Of a stretch of DNA of 64,000 nucleotides, positions 41,118 through 51,214 are shown piece by piece. The notes beneath the pieces are model-generated. The model was not told where the DNA came from. It ran no database searches and was given only the letters and a program-made list of their open reading frames with translations. Source of the stretch: Chondrus crispus. Lineage: Eukaryota; Rhodophyta; Florideophyceae; Gigartinales; Gigartinaceae. The stretch covers positions 1 through 64,000 of the forward strand of contig NW_005179013.1 in NCBI RefSeq assembly GCF_000350225.1, given 5' to 3'. A program made the position numbers and the translations under genes. Within the stretch, counting starts at the first letter, position 1. Each line of letters opens with the position of its first letter.

Positions 41118-42890
41118 GGTTTACGTTGGGCATCCGGATGCGTTTGAAGTAATGCAGCTCCGATTTGATAGTCGCTTGCATCGGTATCTACCGCGTAGAG
41201 TAGGTCCTTCTTCGGCAGCGCCAACACCGGCGGTGCCAAGATGGCGTCCTTGAGCTTATGAAAAGTTTTTTCGCACGGTTCGTCGACTCCTTCCAACTGG
41301 ACCGGTTGTCCCTTCTTCAATAGTTGATTGAGCGGATGCGCGATTTTCGCGTAATGTGGGACAAACCTGCGGTAGACATTGCAGAGTCCCAAGAAGCTCC
41401 TGAGCTGGGTCTGCGTTTGAGGGTACCTCACTTGTTCCAGTGCGGCGGTTCGCGCGGCGTCAACTTCCAATGTACCTGCCCGAACGACGTGGCCCAGGTA
41501 CTTGATCTTTTCGACGAAAAATTCGCACTTGCGAAGCTTGAGCTTCACCCCTGCCTTTTCCAATACAGACAGTATTTCGTCAACGTGGACGGCGTGCTCC
41601 TCCCAGGATTTGCTGAAGATGATGATATCATCTAGATATACCAGACAGCATTTCCAGCGGAACGGAGAGAGCAGGATATCCATAGCTCTCTGAAACGTCG
41701 CTGGCGCATTGGTAAGCCCGAAGGGCATTCTTGAAAAAAGGTAGAGACCTGAGTGACACGAAAAAGCTGTCTTGTCGCGGTCCGCTTCCGGAATAGGCAT
41801 TTGCCAATACCCTGAAATCGCGTCCAACGCGAAAAAGACCTTGGTGTCTCCCAACGAGTCCAGACACTCATCCATGCGCGGCAAAGGGTACGTGTCCTTC
41901 ACCGTTACCGCGTTTAACCTGCGGTAGTCGACACAAAAGCGCATCTATCCGTCCGGCTTGCGCACTAATAAAACGGGCGACGCCCATTCTGACTGGGCCG
42001 GCTCGATGACTCCTGCTTCTAACATCTTCTGTACTTCTGCGTCCTCGACCTCCCGAGCCTTTGGACCGGCTCGGTAGGGAGCTTGTGCAATTGGCCTTGT
42101 ATCCGGGGCCAGTTCAATCCGGTGGACCGTGGTGTTGATTTCACCAAGGGTCCCATCCCACATGCCGGAATACTTTTTTAGCATCCGACGGAATCTTTCG
42201 CGCAGCCGGTCCGGCACGTGGCTCAGGTCGAGCTCCTCCACGTCCGGCGGGGGAGGCTCAATCCGCCGCTCCGGCTTCGTAGTTGCCGTCGCGGAGAGCC
42301 CTTCCTCCCGTTCTTCTTGCTGGTCCTCGCGATCTTGCTCCGACGGTTTGCATCTTCTCTCGCCCGTAGGCGGCGGGGTAGAATCAGTAAATTTTTCCTC
42401 ATCCCTTCCTTGAATTCCAAATACCTCACCACTGGTGGTATTGCTCTTGAGTACGGCCCTCGGGTGCGGTAGTAGTTCCGCCACCACTTGGCCTTTTTGA
42501 ACCCTGACAGGGTAATTCCTAAAATTCGCAACAAGCAATCTAAAAGGTTTGTCAGGCTCAACTTGAACTACACCGTTGGTGCTTACCAGTCCGTGCTTGT
42601 CGTATAGGGGCGCGTAGGGTTGAACGACGACCAACCCAGTCCTCTTCGAGGTGCATTCAACCATGCGTTGTGTTCCTGGCTCAATGGTCGTGGCTCTTGC
42701 CACCTTCACCCTGGGGGAAACTCGCTCCCCTTTTGCATCAGTCTCACCCTCTCCAGGGACCAAATGCTTCTTCAATTTTCTCGCCGAGAATCGCCTTACG
42801 ATCGGAACCTCCGAGAAATCGGCCAACTCAACTGCCATCTTTCGTGCACTACGAAGTCGATTTTTAGATGGGCATCAAATTTAGTGCATA
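41118..42890 (-). pseudogene. Gypsy-2 pol: post-protease region, spacer and reverse transcriptase
   Basis: Reads right to left: DAHLKIDFVVHE...MAVELADFSEVPIV (compare Gypsy-1 FIDAHVRRIDVDAQKLDLRQGGSIAIV), spacer (CTSKRTGLVVVQPYAPLYDKHGLVSTNGVVQVEPDKPFRLLVANF), acidic linker, reverse transcriptase (IELAPDTRPIAQAPYRAGP, RFCVDYRRLNAVTVKDTYPLPRMDECLDSLG, MPFGLTNAPATFQRAMD, YLDD) and the start of RNase H (AVDTDASDYQIGAALLQ). Cut left by Gypsy-1. About one break. No gag is found to its right. Confidence 0.9.
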
Positions 42891-43241
42891 TTATATTTAA
42901 TTCTAATGTTTTTTCAATTTACCTGTTTATTGTTACTTTGGGCCATTGATATATCGCCGATTTTGTGTCAAGTCTGGCGCCGACGTAATTTACACTCATC
43001 ACTACTTGGATTTCCCGTGCTATAGGCGTGGGGCTTTACACTTCTTGGTTCAGAACACTCAACACGCTTTCAAAATATATTCATTTCAAGAGGTGAGGAA
43101 GTGATGAGACCATTGTATCTAGTTATGGATTCTGTCGAAGAACATCGATGCACAATTGATAGATGTCGGTCGCATAAACGCGTATCAGCATATCAATGCA
43201 TATGTGGGAGGGTACGTTTATTGAATCTATTACATTCTATT
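42891..43241. other. AT-rich non-repeat DNA
   Basis: Unlike the surrounding elements in composition; no terminal repeats. Contains tttatt at 43217-43222, an AATAAA signal on the minus strand for the gene fragment to its right. Confidence 0.5.
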
Positions 43242-43459
43242 TTAGGTCACAATCTTTTCTACTTTCTCTTCATCCATAATATTTTCCACCTCACCAACTA
43301 AAACATCACTTGGGATGATAGTGCATGGAAGGCCAACCTCAAGCGAACCGGTCACCCTTGTAGATCTACAAATCTCTTTGGACCAAAGACGGTTGCTTGG
43401 AACTGTATCTCTCCTCCAATGAAGCAGAAAGGCTTTTTTGTTAACCTCTGCGGACCGTA
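43242..43459 (-). pseudogene. 3' end of an unrecognised gene, cut by the miniature element
   Basis: Minus-strand open frame of about 72 codons ending at a stop (43242-43244): AEVNKKAFLLHWRRDTVPSN...SLEVGLPCTIIPSDVLVGEVENIMDEEKVEKIVT. An AATAAA signal follows about 20 bp after the stop (43217-43222). Composition is like real protein, ending in an acidic/basic helix. It runs straight into the miniature element at 43460. I recognise no family; it may be a host gene or a DNA-transposon gene. Confidence 0.45.
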
Positions 43460-43730
43460 TGATGTTAAAATCGAGGTCTGAAAAATTTGCCGCAAAAATT
43501 CGTTAACCACTAGGCCAGAGGCGCTGGCTTCTTGGTGTCCCCTTGGGCGCGCTCACTATTTCAACACTCCCCCTCGACCAGGGGACGCCAAACACACGGC
43601 GCGGGTCACTGCACAACACACAGGCAGGTACGTTCCCAAGTGTGACACAAACAAACAAACATTGCGCCGCCCAAGTGCACTCGGTGAGAATCGAACTCAC
43701 GAATGGTAGCGTAAATCTGGGCCCATAACC
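43460..43730 (-). mobile_element. Miniature LTR element, partial
   Basis: One 107-bp LTR (43460-43566) and the whole centre up to the primer site (cccataacc, ending 43730), then a Copia-2-type gag in place of the second LTR. Purine tract next to the LTR reads gtcgagggggag on the minus strand, very like the Copia-2 tract gatcgagggggag. B-box-like gagttcgattctc at about 43684-43699. Confidence 0.85.
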
Positions 43731-45438
43731 TAATGTTGCTCTTGACGCACTTGGCAATGAAGATAAAGTGTTTGGACTCGAGTTTGTGAAGAGTCGTCTG
43801 CTGCAAGAAGAACAACGAGAAAGCATGAAGACCGCTTCTGCTTCATCACCACATGCACCTGCACTTGTCAATCGTATGCCTATTCGACGCGATATGAAAT
43901 GTACGAATTGCAATAGACATGGGCATACTGCAGCGCGTTGTTGGGGCAAGGACGTGAATGGGCGCCGACCTGCACCGCCAGATGGGTTTCGGTCACGCAA
44001 CACTGGCTTGAAGCCAAGTGCATTCGTTTCTCGAGATGACAATTCTACTGCTGCCTTTGGGGAGAGTGACTTTACTTGCTTGCTTTCGACTTGCACTCTA
44101 GAAAAGAGGGCTGCAAACGCAAGGTCATGGCTTGTCGATTCCGGTTGCAGCGCTCACATTACGTTTGATCGCTCTTTGTTCGTTACGTATGAACAGATGC
44201 AATGTGGATCAGTCGAGGTGGGCACGAAGGCTAGAGCTAATGTCGCTGGTCGGTGCGAGGTAGAATTCATGTTGAACGTCAACGGTAGTCCCCATCCTTG
44301 CAAATTGTCAAACGTTTTGCATGTCCCTGATTTCGGATACTCGCTACTGTCTGTTAGCCAAATAGTTTCAAAGGGTTTGCAAGTGTCATTTGAAAATGAA
44401 AAATGCTGCGTTACTGCAGGACCAACTGTAGTTGCCACTGCGAGTCAAGTTGGGGATTTGTACATACTGGACGTCATGAATGAAACCTTTTCTGCTCACG
44501 TAGTTACCCTGCAGACGCTACATGAACACATGGCCCATGTTAATGTACAAGGAATCGCATCAATGATTCACAATAATGTGGTAAGTGGCATCAACGTTCG
44601 TCAAAGCGATGTCATCAGTGCAATGAATCCGAAGTCTGACAATCACTCTCCCATTTGTCCTGCGTGTGTGTTTGGCAAAGCAACGCGATCAGTAATCCCA
44701 AAACAGCGATCATCGTCTCGAGCACAGAACTGTCTTGACTTGGTACATTCTGACGTTTGCGGTCCGCTCGAAGTACAGTCCATTGGTGGTTCGAGATACT
44801 TCATTACATTTGTAGATGATCACTCGAACTGGGTAGTTGTGTACACGATGAGAAATAAATCTGAGGCGTTTGCAAAATACAAGTTGTATGAAAAGTTGGC
44901 TCAAACCCACCCACACTGGTCGCAAAGTAAAGGTGCTTCGCACTGATCGAGGGGGAGAGTACTTGTCGACGGAATTCAAGTCGCATTTAGATTTAAACGG
45001 TACGCATCACCAACTCACAACGGCATACACACCTGAACAAAACGGTGTTGCTGAACGTTTAAATCGAACTTTGATTGATCTTGTCCGCTCAATGCTTTCT
45101 CATAAACAGGTCAGTAAGCGATTCTGGGCGGAGGCTCTTGCCACTTCGGTATATGTACGCAATCGAGTTACTTCACGCGCTTTGCCCGTTAATACAACCC
45201 CGCACCACATTTGGATGAATTCTACTCCAAATGTTGGCCATTTGCGAGTATTTGGGTCAAAGTGTTGGTATACATTACCAAAATTAGAGCTCCGTAAGCT
45301 GGACTTGCGAGCACGTGAAGCAATGTTTCTTGGGTACTCGCAATGCAGTAAGGCATACAAACTCTGGGACGGAGAGTTGAATAAAATTGTTGTGTCACGG
45401 GATGTCAAGTTTGATGAATCGACATGTGGTATGCATGA
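43731..45438 (+). pseudogene. Copia-2-type fragment: gag to integrase
   Basis: Begins inside gag (VALDALGNEDKVFGLEFVKSRLLQEEQ), zinc knuckle CTNCNRHGHTAARC, protease WLVDSGCSAHIT, integrase (HSDVCGPLEVQSIGG, RTDRGGEYLSTEF, NGVAERLNRTL) and the following FLGYSQCSKAYKLWDGEL segment. A close relative of the Copia-2 copy at 59674. Lacks both ends, has about one break, and is cut at 45439 by a Copia-1 LTR. Confidence 0.9.
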
Positions 45439-46693
45439 TAATGGTAGGATCGGAGGGGCAAGGGAAAGAAGGAGGGCAGATTGATGTGCGTAAGTGAAGG
45501 AGTTGGTGCCGTGGTTTACTTGGAGCCGTCTTTCGGCGATACTTATACACTTTGAGTGTTACACTATCCCATTACTTTGGCACCTGGTAAACCGTACTCA
45601 CCATATGCGCGACCAAGCGCGGTCCTCTTCTCGCCCGTCCACACTGTTCTATTTCCACCTTACGAATTGACTATTGACTATCAGTGCACAACAGTTTCTA
45701 CACATTTCGAGTGACTGTAAACCATGGCCCTATGCATGCAATCGTTTCACACCTTACCAATCTGCATCCAGACATGACAGAATATATTCTTGCGCAATGA
45801 ACAACTTGGCATCTCTCTATTTCCAACAACGCAAAGTCCTGTCATATCTCAGTCCCCATACATGCCCTTGTTTCGTACCTTACTAATTTCGGTACACACT
45901 GCCAGACAACTATCACGGATAGCAACAATGTGCATCCAGACTTTCTACACATCTCACGTGATATCCGATGTGAATCACACCAGTACTGTCATCAACTTGC
46001 ATCCAACGGCGCACCATAACGAGAGCACAGTACAACGTCGCATGCTGACGAGAGTGTAGTACAACGGCGCATGCTGATGCAAGGGTCGCATACAGCGTGA
46101 CGCGTACACTGAATACTCACGTAAGTACATGTCTTTTGCGAGAAATACTTGTTGTACTTTTATTTAATTTACATGTACTGTGCTCAGACACGCGCCGGAC
46201 CGTATGTAGGCGACGTGTACAAGTGTACGTACACGCAGCAACCTGGCGATGTGTACATGTGTACACCGCACACAAGTGTCCACCGCCAAGGCCACACGTA
46301 ATTACCCATTACAACCATGGTGAACAACTTGAAAACCCCGAAATGATGTAATTAAAACGTATACGGATCATTCAAGATATATCACCAGCATGACTGCATA
46401 TAAGTGGACAATAACAGACCAATAGAATTGCAGCATTCGAACCGACACCCAATAGATTTGCAGTATTGCCTGTGTAGCCCTATAACGGTTCGGGCCAAAT
46501 GCAAATTTTCGGCATTTATGCAAATTTGCATAACCCTCCAAAAGTCCACTTTCGTCCCCAGAACCCCAAAATCTGAGAATTTACACGTGTCATGTGGTGA
46601 TATGGGGTGAGGGTCCGGACCGTCGAGTCATGTACACGTGTCGCTCGATTTTGCACTTTCCAGATAACAGCATGTGGTCGCACATTTTCAATA
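45439..46693 (-). repeat. Copia-1 LTR type b, 3' LTR of a minus-strand copy
   Basis: About 1255 bp; on the minus strand it directly follows the polypurine tract GATCGAGGGGAGG (46694-46706) of a Copia-1 pol. It entered the Copia-2-type fragment at ..gcatga. Confidence 0.9.
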
Positions 46694-48729
46694 CCTCCCC
46701 TCGATCACATGCTTTGGGCAGCTTTGCACTCGGAAAGCCCAACCATGCCCACGAACTTTTCAAACAGCACGCGACCAAGTGGTTTGGTCAGCAAATCGGC
46801 TGGCATTTCTGTTGTCGGACAATGGTACAATGTGACCAGTTTTCGCTGCACCGCATCTCGAACAAAATGATACGTAATAACAATGTGCTTGTTGCGACGA
46901 TTTGTAGATTCGTTCTGAGCAAACGCAATCGTACCAGCGTTGTCACATCCAACGCGAATTGTTGGATCCGAATTCGCACCAAGTACATCGGCATGGAAGC
47001 GTCGAAGCCACGCAGCCTCTTTGCATGCTTCACTGAGTGCGATGTATTCTGCCTCACAAGTAGACTTCGCAACTACTGTTTGTTTCCGGGAAGCCCAACT
47101 GATAGGCCCATCACAAAGCTTGAATACGGACCCACTCGTTGATTTCCGTGATTCAAGGCATCCACCCCAATCTGCGTCGCTATACCCATGAAGTTCCGTA
47201 CCAAGATCATCTTTACCAAACACTATTCCAAGATGCTGGGACCCACGCAAGTATCTCAAAACACGTTTCACACCTGACCAGTGCGACTCGTGAGGGTCGG
47301 CACAGTGTTGAGATAACTTTCCAATGGCAAACGCAATATCGGGGCGGGTCCCGACCATTAGGAACATTAGACATCCAATGGCCTGACGATATGGTTCAAA
47401 GCATGGGTTGTCATCAGTGCCAGTTTCGGCCACTTGCATTGTGACATGTCGAGACTGTTCCATCGGAGTAACGCAAGGATTGCATGCCGACATTTTGAAC
47501 CGTTTCAGTACTGCTTGGGCATACTTTAATGGTAGGTCAGCGGGGCAAAGGGAAATCGGAGGACGGTTGATGAGGTGAAGTTGAAGGATTGGGTACCGAT
47601 TTACTTTTGAGTCGCCAACTTCTGGCGCTACTTATACACTTCTGCAATCTTCTAGAACTCTACTACCAAACACTACGACACATATACTACAAATGTATTG
47701 GCTCTAACACATGTGCCCGTCTTGCTACTCAGCCAAACTGGCGATGGCCCAACCAACATAACAGAAAACCGCCTTACGAATTAGCACTGTCATGACGGAG
47801 AAATTAGTAAGGCAGTACAACAAAGCACAGCAAAGCACAAATTCCCTTACTATTCCAAATCCAGCGTGGCACAAATTCGTAAGGCACGTTTACAGCTCAC
47901 ACGTTGCCTTACGAATTCAAATCAATCCTGCAAGGACTGTTTACAGCGCACACGTTGCCTGATGAATCTGAATCTCTCGTGAGGTCCTGTCCACTGTCAA
48001 TTACAACAGTGCACATTTTGCCTTACGAATTCGATATCTTTGTGTCCTGCTGTACCCGTGCTGCACTCCATGGACGCTGTAAACCTTTGGCACGTGCCAG
48101 GCCCCCGCCACCAAGGTTCTACACTTTGTCTGTAAGACTGCAGGCGTACTGTACGGGTCCGACAGTGTAATGAGGACATGTGTCCAGGTCACACACGTGT
48201 CAGGCGGAGAAAATGAAACATGCTCAGATTGTACTGAACAGTGCAACCGTGTACATATTTCACACGTGTACACGTCGAATCCCAAACTTGCTCCTGAAGT
48301 ACTGTAGAGTGCAACCGTGTACAGAAATCACACGTGTACACCTTGAAAATCAAACTTGCTCAGCTCGTCACGCGGAGTGTTTTCGATTTTACACGTGTCA
48401 TACCTGTCGTTGTGTGTCATGCATATCGGCATGTGGTCGTAGAATTACAACATACTTCGACTGCGTGACGGTCAGGACGTGTTTAGAACGTATACAGTCG
48501 ATCTCTAGACCAATACAAGTCTTCGCTTCGCCAAGGTCTTTCATATCGAATCGTTTGTTGAGTTCATTTTTCATCCATAATATGGCCTCCAAGTCACTTC
48601 CAGCAAGCAGCAGATCGTCCACGTACAACGCGATAATCATGATGACATTGCCTTGACGTCGAATGTAAAGACATGGGTCGCTGCGTGTAGTGTTGAAACC
48701 AAGTTCAGTGATCAGAAACTCACCGATCT
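46694..48729 (-). pseudogene. Copia-1 pol 3' part, minus strand, carrying a solo LTR
   Basis: Reverse transcriptase and RNase H in two pieces (48458-48729 and 46694-47526) separated by a solo LTR. Motifs GEFLITELGFNTTRSDPCLYI, LYVDDLLLAGS, GYSDADWGGC, STCEAEYIALSEACKEAAW. At 48729 it is cut by the LTR of the whole Copia-1. It shares distinctive substitutions with 32419-33523 that the 53-55 kb copy lacks. Confidence 0.9.
47527..48452 (-). repeat. Solo LTR of a further Copia family, with TSD
   Basis: 926 bp, TGTTGTAATTCTACGACC...GACCTACCATTA on the minus strand, TSD tactt (47522-47526 and 48453-48457). Its 3' end resembles the Copia-2 LTR (cctttgccccgctgacct, tataagtagcgcc) but most of it is different. 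Carries repeated ccttacgaatt motifs in both orientations (47769-48022). Confidence 0.85.
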
Positions 48730-49993
48730 TATTGAAAATGTGCGACCACATGCTGTTATCTCAAAAGGTCAAAATCGAGTGACACGTGTACATGACTGCA
48801 CGGTCCGGGCCCTCTTACCCATATCACGACATGACACGTGTAAAATCCCAGATTTTGGGGTTCCGGGGACGAAAGTGGCCTCTCGGAGGGTCATGCAAAT
48901 TTGCATAGTTTTGCCAAGTGGAACCTTAGCCCGTAGCACTATAGACTACACAGGAAATACTGCAATTCTATTGGCCCTCAGGTCTAATGCTGCAAATCTA
49001 TTGGTCGAGCGTTGTCCACGTGTGCGTCATTGGCCTTGTGATGTACTTTAAATGGCCTGTATATGCCATAATTACGTTGTTTTGGGGGTTTCAAGTGGTT
49101 TGCCATGGTTGTAATGGGTAATTGCATGGGGCCCCCGGGCGGGACACATGTATGCCGTGTACACATGTACACGTCGCCAGGTGGATTCGTGTACGTACAC
49201 ATGTACACGCATCCAGGTGTATGCACATGAGGGTTTACAGTTTTACAGTGTCAGACTGTTTGCGATCCTGCGCGTGTCCGAGTACAGTACATGTGAATCA
49301 AAAGTACAACAAGTACTTCTCGCGAGAGGAATACAGTTGTGCGATTATTCTGTGTACGCGTCACGCTGTATGCGAGTCTTGCGTGAGCACGCGCCGTTGC
49401 ACTGTGCTCTCGTCAGGGTGCGCCGTTGGATGCAAGTTCATGACAGTACTCGTGTGATTTACATGTATTCTCATGTGAGTTGTGTAGAAAGTCTGGATGC
49501 ACATTGTTATAACTTGCCATAATTATCTGACAGTGCTTGGCGAAATTAGTAAGGTGAGAAACAAGGATACGTATGGCGATTGTGATATGAAAGACGTTTG
49601 CGTTGTTGGAAATAGACAAGTGCCAAGTTGTTCGTTGCACAACAATGAAGTCTGGCATGACTGGATGCAGATTAGTAAGGTGTGAAACAGTTGCATGCAT
49701 AGGGACATGGTTTACAGTCATTTGGAATGTGTAGAAATAGTTGTGAGCTAATAGTTACGAATCGATTCGTAAGGTGGAAATCGAACAGTATGGTCGGGCC
49801 ACAAGAGGACCGCGCTTGGTCGCGCATAGTAGAGTATGGTTTACTGGGAGTCGGAGTAGAGCGATAGTGTAGCACTCCAAGTGTATAAGTATTGCAGGAA
49901 AACGGCTTCAAAGTAAACCTCGGCACCAACTCCTTCACTCACACACATCAACCTGCCTTCCTTCTTTTCCTTGCCCCTCCGAACCTACCATTA
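48730..49993 (+). repeat. 5' LTR (type a) of Copia-1
   Basis: TATTGAAAAT...CCTACCATTA. TATA-like gtgtataagtattgc near 49880. U3 has CACGTGT motifs, an atgcaaatttgcat palindrome, repeated tgtacacatgtacacg and an attcgtaagg motif near 49764. Confidence 0.95.
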
Positions 49994-50007
49994 GGTTATG
50001 GGCCCAG
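49994..50007 (+). other. Copia-1 primer-binding site (half-tRNA type)
   Basis: GGTTATGGGCCCAG directly after the LTR. It is complementary to the anticodon arm of eukaryotic initiator tRNA-Met (CTGGGCCCATAACC), the mode known from Drosophila copia and yeast Ty5, which use an internal tRNA fragment rather than the CCA end. Confidence 0.85.
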
Positions 50008-50457
50008 TCCCTCGCTGTCGTTTCACTGCATGAGTCTGTCGTTCTCGTTCCGTTGTTTCTGCCGTCGTTGTCGCTGTCGTTTTCGCTGCCGTTTCTCGTC
50101 GTTCTTTCCGCTGGTCTTCTCGCTGTCGTTGTCGCTCTCGTTCTTGCCGTCGTTCTTGGTTTTGGTTTTCGCTGCTGCTGTCGTTCTTGCTCTCTTGTGT
50201 GAATTGGTTTTGGTCATCGCCCCCGCTGTCTTCGTTGTCTTCGTTCTTGGTTTAGCTTTTGTTCTTGCTGTGATTCTTGCTGCTGTCTCTGTCTTTGGTC
50301 TTCGTCTTCGTTTCCGCTCCCGCTACCGCCGTCGTCGTCAATCTCGCATTTGGGTTTTCTTCGTTCTCTCATGCAAAGTAAGTTTTGAGTTTCTTTCCAT
50401 TTCCTACACATCTAAGTGATTGTCTTTGCACGTTTTGGTGGTTCTTAAGAGCAATAA
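50008..50457 (+). other. Copia-1 leader with low-complexity tract
   Basis: About 300 bp rich in cgtt/ctgtcg repeats (50015-50340), then an AT-rich stretch with a good 5' splice-site match (aaagtaagt at 50375-50383) and a 3' splice-site-like tgtgttag at 50523-50530 just inside ORF0. Splicing is possible but not shown. Confidence 0.6.
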
Positions 50458-50499
50458 TTCCAAAATCTGTTACTGACGATTATCTTCATATTCCTTATT

Positions 50500-51042
50500 G
50501 TGAATACCTGTTTTTACGGGGTTGTGTTAGATCTGGAATTAGTACCGGTGCGCTCTGCGCCTGGGAAGCTGGTCACCGGTCGAACGGTTCGGACATCGGA
50601 GGTCGTATCCGTTGAGGTGCTTGAGCCTGAGGATCAACCTTCACCTCGGCTCGCGCTTCCGGGTCCGTCCTCGAGTTGCGCACCATATAGGATTCCTCGT
50701 ATTCCGCGCTCTGTTCCCGCACCAATAAAGAGAACTACGCATCGACTTTCTGCTCGGAAAGCAGCTGTTCTCGCGGATAAAGAGTTTAAGCGTGAGCGCA
50801 AGAGGAATCGTAAGGTGTGCCCGCGGTATAAGCGGTATTGTAAAGTGTGCGGCGTTAGTGGCAATAGTGCGAAGGCCTTTTACGACCACATTCAGTCTAG
50901 GTCTCATCGCATTCAAGTTGCCAACGCTAAGGAGACTCCGCGTTGTATCCCTTGCAATCGCGTCTTTGAGTCTCACGGGCACCTGAAGTGCCACGAGAAC
51001 GGTGCCGCACACTTAAAGGTAGTTTGTGAACAGAATAGTTAG
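50500..51042 (+). CDS. Copia-1 ORF0: double zinc-finger protein
   Basis: An extra frame between the leader and gag. The open frame runs from 50458 without any ATG, so the start is unknown; the coordinate used is a GTG. N-terminal half proline-rich, then a strongly basic segment (FKRERKRNRKVCPRYKR) and two fingers with spacing C-x2-C-x12-H-x5-H: CKVCGVSGNSAKAFYDHIQSRSH and CIPCNRVFESHGHLKCHENGAAH. That spacing is typical of U1/matrin/JAZ-type fingers, which often bind double-stranded RNA or RNA-protein complexes, unlike DNA-reading fingers (H-x3-H). Role in RNA packaging, export or regulation is inference. It ends about 170 bp before gag. Both Copia-1 copies with this region keep it open; Copia-2 has no recognisable counterpart. 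Confidence 0.75.
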   Translation: MNTCFYGVVLDLELVPVRSAPGKLVTGRTVRTSEVVSVEVLEPEDQPSPRLALPGPSSSCAPYRIPRIPRSVPAPIKRTTHRLSARKAAVLADKEFKRERKRNRKVCPRYKRYCKVCGVSGNSAKAFYDHIQSRSHRIQVANAKETPRCIPCNRVFESHGHLKCHENGAAHLKVVCEQNS

Positions 51043-51124
51043 GGATTTCATCCAAATAAATTCACATATCTGTTCGCAAATTTCTCCTAGTGCAACTTCA
51101 TAGTATTCATATCGAATTTCTTAG

Positions 51125-51174
51125 ACGGGTGGGCTTGCCATTGTGTTGACTATCGGTTAACGGCTTGGGATCCC
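51125..51174 (+). promoter_or_regulatory. Conserved 50-bp block before gag (Copia-1)
   Basis: Runs from acgggtgggcttgcc to ggcttgggatccc and is identical over 50 bases to 59579-59628 in Copia-2, where the surrounding leader is otherwise unlike. Contains gttaac and gggatccc palindromes. Ends about 40 bp before the gag ATG. Confidence 0.8.
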
Positions 51175-51214
51175 CAAACGGATTTTCGAATACTTGAAGT
51201 TTGTTTGCACTAAA

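Larger units (their letters stand above)
9788..42890 (-). mobile_element. Gypsy-2: broken chromovirus carrying the nested elements
   Basis: Minus-strand Ty3/Gypsy element in three pieces, read right to left: post-protease, spacer and reverse transcriptase (41118-42890), RNase H and integrase (24112-25689), and chromodomain end (9788-10343). The pieces are separated by insertions with matching TSDs: Gypsy-1 (ggttt at 25685-25689 and 41118-41122) and a Copia LTR (gaccc at 10339-10343 and 24112-24116). It probably extends left to include the ORF at 3924-5684. Its gag and 5' LTR are absent from view. Besides the insertions it has several breaks; as the outermost layer it is one of the oldest elements here. 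Confidence 0.85.
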
